A stretch of 64,000 nucleotides of DNA from Craterostigma plantagineum (GCA_027422505.1 JAPQWV010000017.1:16617501-16681500), one strand, 5' to 3'; positions 23,206 through 35,286 are shown, counted from the stretch's first letter. Translations and numbers: made by a program. Notes: generated by a model from the sequence alone, not told the origin.

Positions 23206-23862
23206 TGCCCCGCAAGATGGACTGTATAGATTAATTACAGACATCTTGAGTAGAAGGTCTCGCAAAACAGGTGTTGATAGGGCCTTAGTAAACAGGTCGG
23301 CCAACTGATGTTCTGAAGGAACAGATAACAGCTTGATCGCCCCATTTGCTATGTGATATCGGATGAAGTGACAGTCTATTTCTATATGTTTAGACCATTC
23401 ATGCAACTTAGGATTTAAGACCAGCTTCACAGTTGATTGATTATCACAATAGAGGGCTGGTTTCTGCTCGAGTGGCACACTCATTTCTTCCAGCAAGTTC
23501 TTAATCCATAGCACTTCAGCAACAACAGTTACTAAAGCTCTGTATTCAGCTTCCGTAGAAGATCTAGTAACTGTTGCTTGCTTCTCTGCTTTCCAAGTTA
23601 TTAATGAATTCCCCAAGAATGTACAGTAGCCCGTGACAGATTTTCTGGTATCTTTACAAGCAGCCCAATCTGCGTCTGAGAAAGCTTTCAATTCAAAACT
23701 GTGATATGAGGCCAGCAAGATACCCTGTCCAGTTGAGCTCTTGAGGTACCTAAGGAGGTGATGCACGGCTGTTAGATGAGAGGTTATTGGCATTGCCATG
23801 TATTGGCTGAGTTTATGTACTGTAAATGCAATGTCCGGCCTTGTGAATGTCAAGTAAAGGAG
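23206..23862 (-). pseudogene. copia-1 C-terminal reverse transcriptase and RNase H, first copy
   Basis: This 217-codon frame, open from 23853 to 23200, begins LTFTRPDIAFTVHKLSQYM, the junction between copia reverse transcriptase and RNase H. It continues with the RNase H landmarks SDADWA, STEAEYRAL, LYCDNQSTVKL, HIEIDCHFIR and ADLFTKAL. The domain itself is intact, but it is cut off from the rest of pol by the gypsy insertion at 23868. Confidence 0.85.
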
Positions 23863-23867
23863 CCTAC

Positions 23868-24922
23868 TGTTAGACCCCTAACTTTGGGGCACGACGTGGC
23901 CGTGCGGCGCCCTCGGCTGGGAATGCACGTGCTACGCAAATAGGGGCGTTTGCTTGGTGGGACGCCCCGCCTGGCCAGGACCGGGCCAGGTCTTGCGAGG
24001 AACACAACCCGCGCAGCACAATGCGCGCGGGCAAGGCAGGGCAGCGCGCGCGGCACTGCGAGCTGGCCGGACCACGATGGGCGAGTCATGACATGCGCGG
24101 GGCGCGCAAGGCACTCGACATCGGCGCGCAGAGTAGGCACTGCGCAAAGCGGCAAAGGTTGGCAAAGAATGCGCGCGGAGCGCGCGACGATCGGGCAAAC
24201 ATGCGCGGCGTGCGTGAGCCTTGGGAGGGACGCGCGCGCGCTAAGGCAGACATGTGCGGGACTTGTGTGCGATGTTGGATATCCTTGGGCGGACGCGCGC
24301 GCACCGTGGGCATGATGTGCGGAACATTGGCGCTAGCTTAGCGCAGCGTCTAATCATGTGGGCGACATTCTTGGCCAAGTGCCAAGATGGCTCGGCCGGC
24401 CCGGCCCGGCGAGCAGTTGCGACAGTTTCCAGAGCGAGCAGTTTTCAGGGCAGTTGGCCTAGGCTTGGCGAGCAGTTTCAAGACAGCCTGGCCGAAAACC
24501 TCCCTGAGTCAGCAAGCAAGAAACTGCCCGGCGGTTCGGCAGTTTCAGAGAAACCTCCATGGCGGTTCCGTCCCGTTTTGATCTTAGCCAACTGAAGGCT
24601 TGATAGTGTCTATATATTGCTTATGTTGCCTTTGTATTTGGGGCATCCGAAATAGTGCTTAAGTGTGTTCTAAGTGAGTCCTTGTAATCTTTTTGGGAAT
24701 AAAAGAAAAGGTTGGGCTTTGCCCGTAACTCTGCTGTCGTTTGCTTTGTTCGTCCAAACTAAGTAAACACGAAAGGCATACTAGCACAAAAACACGAGAG
24801 TTCTGTGAGGGAAAAGAATTTGAGTGAAAAAAAAGGGCTGACTAACTTGCACGGGAACGAGTTAGGCCGCACGAACCTCAAATACTTAGAAAATATTATA
24901 AGGGATTGAAAGGGGCGTGACA
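23868..24922 (+). repeat. gypsy 5' LTR
   Basis: This 1,055-bp LTR begins TGTTAGACCCCTAAC and ends GGGGCGTGACA. The first two thirds are very GC-rich, and a TATA-like TCTATATATTG lies near 24609. It differs from the solo copy at 30420-31466 by about eight substitutions and two small indels (6 and 2 bases). The Arg- and Ala-rich frames that fill it on both strands are compositional and not genes. Confidence 0.92.
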
Positions 24923-24924
24923 TT

Positions 24925-24936
24925 TGGTATCAGAGC
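24925..24936 (+). promoter_or_regulatory. gypsy tRNA-Met primer-binding site
   Basis: TGGTATCAGAGC begins two bases after the LTR end. It is complementary to the 3' end of initiator-Met tRNA, the usual primer for minus-strand synthesis in plant LTR elements. Confidence 0.9.
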
Positions 24937-24966
24937 GCCGGGTTTGCTTTGATTTCAGCCTTGAAA

Positions 24967-26981
24967 TGTCGGATAATCAATACACTACGCTGCGAAGCCG
25001 AGTTTCCGAGTTGGAACGGAAACTCACCATGTTGTACGATCTGATTTCGCCACCACCAGGCGAAACTGTGGAGGGCATCTTCCACAGATTGCTTGCTTTA
25101 GAAGAAGGGTCGCAAGCCTCAAGCACCCAAGTTGAGAGGATGCGCGAGAAGTTGCGGGTTCTAAGGCGGGCCGTTGCGAATATCCCTGGAGAGAGTCAGA
25201 CCACGAAGGCTCGCGAGCCTAGGTGTTTCTTCGGCACAAGAGACGCCAAGTTGCTGGAAAACTTCCTATGGGACATGGAGACCTACTTCCGGACTGGCCG
25301 AGTGCCAGATGCCGAGAAGGTGACGGTTGCAAGTTCGTATCTTGAGGGAGATGCGAAACTCTGGTGGCGGGCCAAACTCTCGGGCGATGCTGCGGCAAAC
25401 CGAGAAGAGATTGAGACGTGGGATGCATTAAAGAAGGAACTGAAGGATCAATTCCTCCCTGGCAATACGGCGTGGATTGCAAGGGAGTCCCTGCGCAAGT
25501 TGAAGCACACAGGGACCATAAGGGAGTACGTGACCGAGTTTCACTCGCTCATGTTGGACATACGTGAAATGTCCGAGGAGGACAAGTTGTTCAACTTCAT
25601 GTCGGGATTACAACCTTGGGCACAGGCCGAACTTCGTCGGCAAGGCGTCCAAGACTTGAATGCTGCGACAGCCGCGGCTGATCGCTTGGTGGACTTTAAA
25701 ACTGTCACGGGGCCTGATGTAGATCGCGCCAAGCGTGATCGAGGGAAGAACAAGGAAAAGGTCGAACGACGGAAGGGAAAGAAGTTCACTAAGAAGCATA
25801 CGAAGGAAGTGACGGTCACCAAGTCGAAAGAAAAGCAGCCACTTGTGGTGGACAAAACGAACAGGGGCTGTTTTCTATGCAACGGCGACCATCGTATGCG
25901 AGATTGCCCGAAGCGAACGAAACTCTCGGCCTTAGTTGCGGAGCAATCAAGTGATGATGAGGCCGGACCATCGCGTGTCAATCCTATGCAACTCTTGTTC
26001 GCGATACAAGAGAGTTCCTCCCAGTCAAAAGGTTTGCTCTACGTTAAAGCCATGTTAAATGGCAGGGAAGCGCTGGCCATGGTGGACACGGGCGCGACCC
26101 ACAATTTCATTGCCGAGCGAGAGGTGGCGAAGTTGGGCTTGAAACTTGCCCAACACTCGAGCAAAGTGAAGGCAGTGAACTCCGAAGCAACGCCTGTCAA
26201 AGGCGTTACCAATGTCGAATTGACAGTTGGCTCCTGGCGTGGACCTCGCGGGTTCATGGTCGTCCCTCTTGATGATTTCGATGTCATACTCGGGACAGAG
26301 TTCTTGGTGCGTGCCAAGGTTGCGGTAATTCCTCACTTACGCGGACTTTTTATTCATGATGATGCTTGTCCGTCGTTTGTGCAAGGGAATTACATGGAAC
26401 GCAAGTCAAGTGGGAAGAAAACAGGGTTACTGTCGGCCTTACAATTGAAGGCGGGTCTTCGGCACGGCGAGAAGACATACTTGGCCACACTGTTGGAGAC
26501 TAACCCTGATCAGACAGAAAAGGTTCCAGGGGTGGTGCAAGATTTACTTGATGAGTTTGCAGACGTGATGCCCCCGGAATTGCCTAAAAAGCTACCACCC
26601 AAGAGGCCTATCGATCACAAGATTGAGTTGGAGCCTGGCGTGAAGCCTCCAGCACAGGCCCCTTACCGCATGAACCCAGTAGAGTTGGCGGGATTGAGAA
26701 AGCAACTGGATGAACTCTTGGCGGCTGGGCTCGTACAGCCCTCGAAGGCTCCTTATGGGTCGCCAGTGCTGTTCCAAAAGAAGCAAGACGGGTCCCTGCG
26801 GATGTGTGTGGATTATCGGGCGCTGAACAAGGCAACTATCAAGAATAAGTACCCGATCCCAAATGCACTTGATCTGTTTGACAAGTTGGCGAAGGCGCGC
26901 TACTACTCAAAAATAGACCTGAGATCAGGCTATTGGCAAGTACGAATTGCGGAAGGGGATGAGCAAAAACAACCTGCGTGA
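24967..26981 (+). CDS. gypsy gag, protease and N-terminal reverse transcriptase
   Basis: The first ATG downstream of the primer site (24967, [20 protein letters not shown]) opens the polyprotein. It begins with a coiled-coil-like N-terminus, followed by the retrotransposon gag domain ([33 protein letters not shown]), a basic linker, and a CCHC zinc knuckle ([17 protein letters not shown]). The aspartic protease ([12 protein letters not shown]) and the first part of reverse transcriptase ([35 protein letters not shown]) follow. The frame ends at 26981 because one A is missing from an A-run near 26965. The rest of pol continues in the next frame. Confidence 0.88.
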
Positions 26982-29440
26982 CGAGGTACGGCTCGTACGA
27001 GTTTTTGGTTATGCCATTTGGGCTTACCAATGCCCCGGCGACCTTTTGTAATTTGATGAATGATGTCTTGTACGAGTACCTTGACCGGTTTGTGGTCGTA
27101 TATTTGGATGACATTGTTATCTATTCCGAGTCTTTTGATGAGCACTTACAGCATCTAAGACTTGTACTGGGGAAGTTGAGGGAAAACGAGTTATATGCCA
27201 AGAAGGAGAAGTGCGAGTTCTGCAGTGAGCAGATCTCCTTTTTGGGCCACATTATCTGCCAAGGCGAGATAAAGATGGACAGACGCAAAGTTCAGGCCGT
27301 GACTGATTGGCCTGAGCCATCCAAAGTGACGGAGCTGCGGTCATTCTTGGGACTGGCAAATTACTACCGACGATTCATAAAAGGCTACTCAAAAATAGTT
27401 AGCCCTTTGACGGACTTGTTGAAAAAGGAGGCAAGCTGGTTATGGAATGCGGAGTGCCAAGGCGCTTTCGACGCCTTGAAGAGTGCCATCTCTTCAGAAC
27501 CTGTTCTTAAGCTGCCAAGGTTTGACAAACCGTTCGAAGTGCATACTGATGCCTCGGGGCGGGCTATTGGTGGGGTGCTGGTGCAGGAAAGGCACCCCAT
27601 TGCCTTTGAAAGTCGAAAGTTGAAAGAGGCGGAGATGCGGTATTCTACGCATGAGAAGGAAATGACGGCCGTGATACACTGCCTAGGCGCATGGCGGCAT
27701 TACCTAATCGGTACAAAGTTTATTATTGTGACCGATAATGTTGCTAACACTTATTTTCGGACCCAGAAGAAGTTGTCGCCAAAGCAGGCCCGTTGGCAAG
27801 AATTCTTGGGAGAATTCGATTTCGAATGGGTGCATCGGCCGGGAAAGCATAATGAAGTCGCAGATGCCTTAAGCCGGAAAGTGGTCGAGGAGTATGTGGC
27901 TGCCTTGACCGTGATCGAGTCGGACTTCCTTGAGAAGATTCGACAAGGGTCCCAACTTGATGCTGTCTATCAGAAGTTGGCAGAACAAGTGCGAAGTGGC
28001 GAAGTTCGAAAGTATTGGCTGGAGGACGAATTATTGTTCGCAAAGGGAGCACGAGCCTACGTACCAGTTGGCCCGTTGCGTCGCGAACTCTTGCGGGAAA
28101 CTCATGACCCGCAATGGGCTGGCCATCCTGGGATTGAGCGGATGATGGCCCTATTGTCCAGGCGATACTTCTGGCCGAAGATGGAGCAAGACATTGAGGC
28201 CTATGTGAAGACATGCCTAGTGTGTCAACTAGACAAGACTGAAAGAAGGAAGGAGGCAGGGCTACTGCAGCCGCTGCCCATACCCGACCACCCATGGCAA
28301 TCCGTCTCGATGGACTTTATCACGGGCTTCCCAAAAGTGTCTGGTATGGCTTCGATCCTTGTGGTTGTGGATCGATTTTCTAAATATGCTGTCTTTATTC
28401 CTGCACCCGAAGCCTGCCCGGCGGATCAATCGGCTGGCCTATTTTTCAAGTACGTGGTGAAGTACTTTGGGCTGCCTCAAGACATAATAAGTGATCGTGA
28501 TGCACGCTTCACTAGCAAATTTTGGACGTCTCTTTTCAACATGATGGGAACGGAGTTGAAGTTCTCGACGGCCGATCACCCTCAGACTGATGGCCAAACT
28601 GAACGGATGAACCAACTGTTGGAAGAGTATTTGCGGCATTATGTCACGGCGAGCCAGAAAAATTGGGTGACGCTACTCGACATGGCTCAATTCTGCTACA
28701 ACTTGCACAAAGCCTCGGCAACAGGCAAGAGCCCATTCGAGTTGGTGTACGGAACGCAGCCACTCACTCCTCATGAAGTGGCCGTCCAACAGGCAAAGAG
28801 TAGGTGCCCTGCGGCCTACACTTTTGCAAGGGAACAGCAAGATCTGTTGGACGATGCTAAAGATAGCCTGGCGAAAGCACAGCGCCGCATGCGAAAGTAT
28901 GCGGACGCCAAAAGACGGGAGGTTGAGTTCGCTGTTGGTGAGAAAGTATTGCTCAAACTAACTCCTCAAATGTGGAAGCAGGTTAGTGCGAAAGCGGCTC
29001 AACGTGGCTTGATTCCAAAGTATGATGGCCCGTTCGAAGTTATGAAGCGGGTAGGCAATGTGGCCTATCGGCTGAAGCTGCCAGACCGGCTAAAGCTTCA
29101 TCCAACGTTCCGCGTTAGCTTTTTGAAGAAGTTCCATGAAGATATGGACTTGACAAGGAAGCAAGAGAAGCGAGCACCTCCGCTGGTCCGAAAAGAATTC
29201 GAGAAGAAGATTCTCAAAATCCTCAATCACCGAACGAAGGGTTACGGTCGGATTGCGAGGCGGACCGAGTTTTTGATCCAATGGGAGGGAGAAAATGAGG
29301 TCGATGCTACTTGGGAGAAAGACGTGGACCTGTGGAACTTTGAAGAAGAGATTGCAGCATACTTCAGGAAACTCGACAACCCCACAACCTCGACGAGGGC
29401 GTCGAGCGCTTTGAGTGGGGGAGGTTTGTTAGACCCCTAA
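26978..29440 (+). CDS. gypsy reverse transcriptase, RNase H, integrase and chromodomain
   Basis: This frame continues the polyprotein after the single-base shift, with no ATG at its start. It shows the rest of reverse transcriptase ([18 protein letters not shown] and the YLDD motif), then RNase H ([14 protein letters not shown]). The integrase has an HHCC zinc finger and a DDE core with [20 protein letters not shown] and [14 protein letters not shown]-terminal chromodomain follows ([19 protein letters not shown]). In this family the chromodomain directs integration to particular chromatin. All 820 codons are open. The only defect found in the coding region is the upstream shift. Confidence 0.88.
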   Translation: MTRYGSYEFLVMPFGLTNAPATFCNLMNDVLYEYLDRFVVVYLDDIVIYSESFDEHLQHLRLVLGKLRENELYAKKEKCEFCSEQISFLGHIICQGEIKMDRRKVQAVTDWPEPSKVTELRSFLGLANYYRRFIKGYSKIVSPLTDLLKKEASWLWNAECQGAFDALKSAISSEPVLKLPRFDKPFEVHTDASGRAIGGVLVQERHPIAFESRKLKEAEMRYSTHEKEMTAVIHCLGAWRHYLIGTKFIIVTDNVANTYFRTQKKLSPKQARWQEFLGEFDFEWVHRPGKHNEVADALSRKVVEEYVAALTVIESDFLEKIRQGSQLDAVYQKLAEQVRSGEVRKYWLEDELLFAKGARAYVPVGPLRRELLRETHDPQWAGHPGIERMMALLSRRYFWPKMEQDIEAYVKTCLVCQLDKTERRKEAGLLQPLPIPDHPWQSVSMDFITGFPKVSGMASILVVVDRFSKYAVFIPAPEACPADQSAGLFFKYVVKYFGLPQDIISDRDARFTSKFWTSLFNMMGTELKFSTADHPQTDGQTERMNQLLEEYLRHYVTASQKNWVTLLDMAQFCYNLHKASATGKSPFELVYGTQPLTPHEVAVQQAKSRCPAAYTFAREQQDLLDDAKDSLAKAQRRMRKYADAKRREVEFAVGEKVLLKLTPQMWKQVSAKAAQRGLIPKYDGPFEVMKRVGNVAYRLKLPDRLKLHPTFRVSFLKKFHEDMDLTRKQEKRAPPLVRKEFEKKILKILNHRTKGYGRIARRTEFLIQWEGENEVDATWEKDVDLWNFEEEIAAYFRKLDNPTTSTRASSALSGGGLLDP

Positions 29441-29699
29441 CTTTGGGGCACGACGTGGCCGTGCGGCGCCCTCGGCTGGGAATGCACGTGGCCGTGCGGC
29501 GCCCTCGGCTTGGTGGGACGCCCCGCCTGGCCAGGACCGGGCCAGGCCTTGCGAGGAACACAACCCGCGCAGCACAATGCGCGCGGGCAAGGCAGGGCAG
29601 CGCGCGCGGCACTGCGCGCTGGCCGGACCACGATGGGCGAGTCATGACATGCGCGGGGCGCGCAAGGCACTCGACATCGGCGCGCAGAGTAGGCACTGT
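29427..29699 (+). repeat. gypsy 3' LTR, truncated and internally altered
   Basis: After the purine-rich GAGTGGGGGAGG, the LTR starts at 29427 and stops after 273 bp at GTAGGCACTG, where copia-1 LTR sequence begins. Inside it, a second copy of GTGGCCGTGCGGCGCCCTCG (about 29490-29509) replaces 20-odd bases present in the other two LTRs. Confidence 0.88.
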
Positions 29700-30419
29700 A
29701 GAACAGTCTGAAGCTCTTCTCCTTGATCAGCTTCTCCTTTTTCCTTTTGCTTCAATATGCCCCGCAAGATGGACTGTATAGATTAATTACAGACATCTTG
29801 AGTAGAAGGTCTCGCAAAACAGGTGTTGATAGGGCCTTAGTAAACAGGTCGGCCAACTGATGTTCTGAAGGAACAGATAACAGCTTGATCGCCCCATTTG
29901 CTATGTGATGTCGGATGAAGTGACAGTCTATTTCTATATGTTTAGACCATTCATGCAACTTAGGATTTAAGACCAGCTTCACAGTTGATTGATTATCACA
30001 ATAGAGGGCTGGTTTCTGCTCGAGTGGCACACTCATTTCTTCCAGCAAGTTCTTAATCCATAGCACTTCAGCAACAACAGTTACTAAAGCTCTGTATTCA
30101 GCTTCCGTAGAAGATCTAGAAACTGTTGCTTGCTTCTCTGCTTTCCAAGTTATTAATGAATTCCCCAAGAATGTACAGTAGCCCGTGACAGATTTTCTGG
30201 TATCTTTACAAGCAGCCCAATCTGCGTCTGAGAAAGCTTTCAATTCAAAACTGTGATATGAGGCCAGCAAGATACCCTGTCCAGTTGAGCTCTTGAGGTA
30301 CCTAAGGAGGTGATGCACGGCTGTTAGATGAGAGGTTATTGGCATTGCCATGTATTGGCTGAGTTTATGTACTGTAAATGCAATGTCCGGCCTTGTGAAT
30401 GTCAAGTAAAGGAGCCTAC
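29700..30419 (-). repeat. second copy of copia-1 LTR tip plus RNase H
   Basis: These 720 bases repeat 23148-23867 at the same length with about two visible substitutions. They include 55 bases of the copia-1 LTR end, the polypurine tract, the whole RNase H frame (30405-29752) and the CCTAC target site. The two RNase H proteins differ at two residues (Thr/Ser and Tyr/His). The copy lies between the truncated gypsy LTR and the second complete gypsy LTR, so it arose after the gypsy insertion. Confidence 0.9.
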
Positions 30420-31466
30420 TGTTAGACCCCTAACTTTGGGGCACGACGTGGCCGTGCGGCGCCCTCGGCTGGGAATGCACGTGCCACGCAAATAGGGGCG
30501 TTTGCTTGGTGGGACGCCCCGCCTGGCCAGGACCGGGCCAGGTCTTGCGAAGAACACAACCCGCGCAGCACAATGCGCGCGGGCAAGGCAGGGCAGCGCG
30601 CGCGGCACTGCGAGCTGGCCGGACCACGATGGGCGAGTCATGACATGGCGCGCAAGGCACTCGACATCGGCGCGCAGAGTAGGCACTGCGCAAAGCGGCA
30701 AAGGTTGGCAAAGAATGCGCGCGGAGCGCGCGACGATCGGGCAAACATGCGCGGCGTGCGTGAGCCTTGGGAGGGACGCGCGCGCGCTAAGGCAGACATG
30801 TGCGGGACTTGTGTGCGATGTTGGATATCCTTGGGTGGACGCGCGCGCACCGTGGGCATGATGTGCGGAACATTGGCGCTAGCTTAGCGCAGCGTCTAAT
30901 CATGTGGGCGACATTCTTGGCCAAGTGCCAAGATGGCTCGGCCGGCCCGGCCCGGCGAGCAGTTGCGACAGTTTCCAGAGCGAGCAGTTTTCAGGGCAGT
31001 TGGCCTAGGCTTGGCGAGCAGTTTCAAGACAGCCTGGCCGAAAACCTCCCTGAGTCAGCAAGCAAGAAACTGCCCGGCGGTTCGGCAGTTTCAGAGAAGC
31101 CTCCATGGCGGTTCCGTCCTGTTTTGATCTTAGCCAACTGAAGGCTTGATAGTGTCTATATATTGCTTATGTTGCCTTTGTATTTGGGGCATCCGAAATA
31201 GTGCTTAAGTGTGTTCTAAGTGAGTCCTTGTAATCTTTTTGGGAATAAAAGAAAAGGTTGGGCTTTGCCCGTAATTCTGCTGTCGTTTGCTTTGTTCGTC
31301 CAAACTAAGTAAACACGAAAGGCATACTAGCACAAAAACACGAGAGTTCTGTGAGGGAAAAGAATTTGAGTGAAAAAAGGGCTGACTAACTTGCACGGGA
31401 ACGAGTTAGGCCGCACGAACCTCAAATACTTAGAAAATATTCTAGGGGATTGAAAGGGGCGTGACA
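30420..31466 (+). repeat. gypsy LTR, second complete copy (solo-like)
   Basis: This 1,047-bp LTR is flanked on both sides by CCTAC (30415-30419 and 31467-31471), as a solo LTR would be. Copia-1 sequence continues at once on the right. It is the right-hand partner in the tandem duplication. Confidence 0.92.
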
Positions 31467-31471
31467 CCTAC

Positions 31472-32270
31472 CCACCAATCTTCTATACTAGAAAGGATCT
31501 TTTAGCAAGTCACCATCAATTTTTGTAATAGCTTGACTCGGGCTCATGGGTGTTCCCAGTGACTTGGCACTTACATAACATGTCTTCCAGCAATTGCAAG
31601 GTATATTGTTTCTGGGACAAGTAAATACCTTGTTCACTTCGTGCTACCTCTACCCCAAGGAAGTATTTAACTTCCCAAAGGTCTTTAAGTCTGAAACAAG
31701 TACTCAGAAAAGTTTTTGCTTCCTCAATTGCCTTCACTGATGGTCCTGCCACAATTATGTCATCAACATATACTAGCAGCACTAGTAGCTGGTCCCCCTT
31801 GCCTTTTAGGAACAATGTATGGTCGGATTGTGTCTGAGTAAAACCAAATTCCTTGACAGCGTTGGTAAAGGTCTTGTTCCATTCCCTTGAAGCTTGCTTC
31901 AACCCATACAAGGACTTGTGCTGCTTTTTTCCTGACCTCTCATATGCATTGTATGATCGCTGTGGGAGATCCATGTATACCTCCTCTATCAGCTCTCCAT
32001 TAAGGAGAGCATTGTTAACATCCAATAGAACTAGATACCAATCCAACTTTGCGGCTAAGCATAGAATTATCCTTATAGTGCTTGGTTTTGCCACAGGGGA
32101 AAATGTCTCTATGTAATCTATCCCCTCTCTTTGGTTAACACCCTTAGCAACTAGCCTTGCTTTGTATTTTTCGATCTCCCTGAGTGAATTCTACTTTAGC
32201 CTATAGACCCAGCGACAGCCAATAGATTTCTTACCTTTTGGCAGTGGCATGATTGACCATGTTCCATTGT
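31472..32270 (-). pseudogene. copia-1 reverse transcriptase
   Basis: The open part (32094-31516) covers the catalytic region with LVLLDVNNALLNGELIEEVY, SLYGLKQASREW and VLLVYVDDIIVAG. The beginning of the domain lies to the right (about 32270-32100: CRWVYRLK, a stop, then [18 protein letters not shown]). The left end reaches the gypsy insertion at the position of the missing RLLYLT motif, which is found at 23853 and 30405. Stops at about 32195 and 31515 show decay. Confidence 0.82.
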
Positions 32271-32784
32271 CCTCAAGTGCCTTCAACTCTTTTACATGGC
32301 TTTCACCCACTTATCTGACTGTGCAGCATGTGCATAGGTTTTGGGCTCTTGATTGATGGATATGCTGTTGATTAGTGCCTGAACCTGACTTGAGAAGTTC
32401 TGATGTGAATATATCTCTGATATTGGGTACAAGGTCTTCTTTTGCATCAGTCTATTGCAGTGGTAGTCAGCTAGATAAAGGGCTTTCTTAATTGTCTTGC
32501 TGACCTGGTATTAACCATGGGAGCACCTTGTAGATGATCATTTTCTAAGGTTTCTGTAGTTGGATCTTCCTGGTTGGTTGTTGACTCAGGTGTTTGGTGT
32601 TCTGAGTCCTCTATTTCAGTAGACTGATCATGAGCCTGAGCCACATTCTGGAGCTGAGCAATGTCTTCTAGCTCCCCCATTGATGCCTGCTGATCAGATG
32701 TGTGTGATAGAGTTAGGATCTCCTCTTCTGAGTGTGGCTAAAAAGATCTTGGTAAAACCAGCTGAGAGAAGGGATCCTCCTTAG
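32271..32784 (-). pseudogene. copia-1 linker between integrase and reverse transcriptase
   Basis: The minus-strand frame 32680-32471 is rich in Glu, Asp, Thr and Gln (IAQLQNVAQAHDQSTEIED), the low-complexity linker usual between integrase and reverse transcriptase in copia pol. Several stops interrupt the region. Confidence 0.55.
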
Positions 32785-33830
32785 CTAAGGTGAGTGATGA
32801 TGTTCCTTGAATGGAAAAACACTTTCTATGAACTTCAAATCTCTAGAAATGAAGATTCTCCTTGTGATCAGATCCATCATGCTGTAGCCTTTGATCCCAA
32901 TTGGATATCCTAGAAAGATGCACTCTCGAGCTTGTGGATCAAACTTCTTTCTAGCACATGCAAGTGTTGAGCAGAAACAAAGACAACCAAAACTTCGCAA
33001 CACATTATAGTTAAAAGGTCTTTGATATAGCATGTCATAAGGACTTTTGCCATTCAAAACAACTGATGGTGTCCTATTAATGAGATAAGTAGCAGTCAAG
33101 GTGCACCAACACCAAAATTCTACAGGCAATACAGATTGGAAGAAAAGGGCTCGTGCCACATTTAGCAAGTGTTGCTGCTTTCGCTCCACAACTGAATTCT
33201 GTTGTGGAGTTTCCACACAAGACAAATGGTGCACTATCCCTTTTCTTTGGAAAAATTCTGCCATGTTAAGTTCTTTTGCATTATTCGATCTAATGGTTTT
33301 CACTCTTCTGCCAAACTGTGTTTCTACATGAGCTAGGAAATAAGGCAAAACAGTTTGGATCTCTGATTTGTGCTTTACAATAAACAGTCAGGTAAACCTT
33401 GAATAATCATCTACCAAGGTAATAAAGTGCGGATGTCCTAGGTGTGAAGGCACATGAAATGGACCCCATAAGTCATAGTGAACTAAATCAAAAGGAGAAC
33501 AAGTTGATTTGTTATCATTTGGAAAAATAGTTCTTCTCTATTTGGCTAGAGGACAGATTTTACATTAAGTGTCTGAAAACTTATCACCATGTCTTAAAGA
33601 AACTTTTAACATATCTAACACCTTATTTGATGGATGCCCTAACCTACTATGCCAGAGATTAACTGTCATCTTATTCAAGAATACAGAAATATCATTCACA
33701 TTATCGGAATGCCTAGTGACTGAAACTGAAGCAGCTTGGATGATGTATAAACCAGCCACATGTCTACCCTTGCCAACCACTCTCTGTGAATGATCTTGTA
33801 TCAAGAAAAATCAGGCTCAAAAAGAACTTT
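32785..33830 (-). pseudogene. copia-1 GAG-pre-integrase and integrase
   Basis: The GAG-pre-integrase zinc-binding start is at 33804-33565 (NLWHSRLGHPSNKVLDMLK). The integrase core and C-terminal part are at 33348-32785, with IRSNNAKELNMAEFF (the second catalytic Asp is Asn here), TPQQNSVVERKQQHLL (catalytic Glu) and YLINRTPS. Stops lie between 33360 and 33565. The changed catalytic residue and the stops make it inactive. Confidence 0.82.
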
Positions 33831-34175
33831 CCAAGGTTGGTTAGTAACCAAGTAACTTACTGAGATCAAGTTAAAATGAAATTGAGGGACCAAAAGGACC
33901 TCTGTCAGCATAATGTGCTTATTTAACCTGAATGAACCAGCCTGATTAACCTCAATTGTTCTGTTATCAGGCAGTATTACCCTTGATTTGCTGATTGATG
34001 AAGATCATGTAGTAATTCTATGTTACTAGTCGCATGCATGGTGGCCCCAGAGTCTAATAACCATACATCTGCATTAGTTAGTTCAGGCAGGTCAAAAGTC
34101 AGGCAGATACCTGTTCTTTTGTCTGTCTAGTGAATGGTCCCTACATCCTCCTGAGCCTGAGTGATGCTTGACTAG

Positions 34176-35260
34176 TTAATCAAAGATCTGAATGTCTAGT
34201 TGAAAGGGTGTCAGCTGTAGTTGGATCAGTGAGCTGTCTTGTGCTACTTCCTGGTTTTTCCCTAACTGTGTGTAGGAGTGCACCAGGTCCACTGATTGGT
34301 TTATCCTGACTGACTTTTGCTTCAAATTCTGCCGAAAACCAGGTGGATATCCATGAATCTGATAACAGCTATCAACTGTGTGCCCCCTCTTTCCACAGTG
34401 AGTGCACAATGGCCTCTGTGAGTCCTTTTTCTGGCCTAAATACCCCTTCTTTTCTTGATCTTGATCCTTTCTTGCGGCCAGCATTGCCATACTACTGATT
34501 TGATCTTCACTGCTCCTGATTGGTCCGAGAACCATTGATCTCTGCTTCTCCCCTTGAGCTAACAGTGAGAAAGTCTTGTCAATGGAGGGCAAAGTATCCA
34601 TTGTCAATATCTGACCCCTAATTTGCGAGTAGGAATCATTCAGGCCCATCAAAAACACCATCACATACTCTTCATCAAGCTGAGTTTTCATCAACTTCAT
34701 TCCTCAACAGGTGCATTGGCATGTGGGCAGATAATTAGCAAGCTCATCCCATGATGTCTTCAGCTTAGTATAATAAACTGCAATGCTATCATTTCCTTGT
34801 GACAGATTGACCAACTCTTTCTTCAGTTGGAATACCCTTGGTCTATTGGCCTGACCAAATCTTTCCTCTAAATCGACCCACACATCTAAGGCTGATGAGC
34901 TATACAAGATGCTAGCTGAGATTTGCTTTGTGACTGATTCAAAATCCAAGAAATAACAACATTCTTATTTCTTTTCCATACGGCAAATTTATCCTTTTCT
35001 GTGGCTACAGGGGGCTGGAGATCACCATTGACAAAGCCTTCTTTGTTGCGTCCAATGAGTGCAATCATCATTGCCCTGCTCCAAGTTCCATAGTTGTCCC
35101 CATTTAGGTGCTCGTTGACTAGAAATTGCCCGGAGCTGTCATTGATGTTCAGATAGTAAAGATCATTTATCTGCTGTGCAGCTATCGAGTTTGATTGTGG
35201 TGGATTTGCTTCCATTATCAGGCTTTGATTGGTTGATTGATCACCTTCGATTCTTCCCAT
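34176..35260 (-). pseudogene. copia-1 gag
   Basis: The ATG at 35260 lies 27 bases after the primer site and opens gag (LNINDSSGQFLVNEHLNGDN, TWSRAMMIAL). This is the copia-type gag domain found in several plant lineages. It continues in other frames at 34949-34704 (VWVDLEERFGQANRPRVFQL) and 34700-34176, where a zinc knuckle CTHCGKRGHTVDSCYQIHGYP is seen. Frame changes near 34930 and 34700 disrupt it. The protease region (33830-34175) shows only short pieces such as a LDSGATMHAT-like stretch. Confidence 0.8.
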
Positions 35261-35286
35261 TATACGCAGCTTTCGAGCAGATCGTG

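Larger units (their letters stand above)
23868..29699 (+). mobile_element. Ty3/gypsy chromovirus inserted in copia-1
   Basis: The element has a complete 5' LTR, a tRNA-Met primer site, gag-protease-reverse transcriptase-RNase H-integrase-chromodomain, and a 3' LTR that is truncated after 273 bp. The left flank is CCTAC (23863-23867). The same 5 bases follow the last gypsy LTR at 31467-31471, which marks the original insertion site. The gene order with integrase last and a C-terminal chromodomain identifies a chromovirus. The three-residue spacing in the zinc knuckle ([13 protein letters not shown]) suggests a Galadriel-like clade, which is an inference. Confidence 0.9.

Noticed and set aside
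23850..24600. Arg/Ala/Pro-rich frames of 60-120 codons on both strands
   Set aside because: They lie in the GC-rich gypsy LTR and recur in every LTR copy. High GC removes stop codons and there is no domain.
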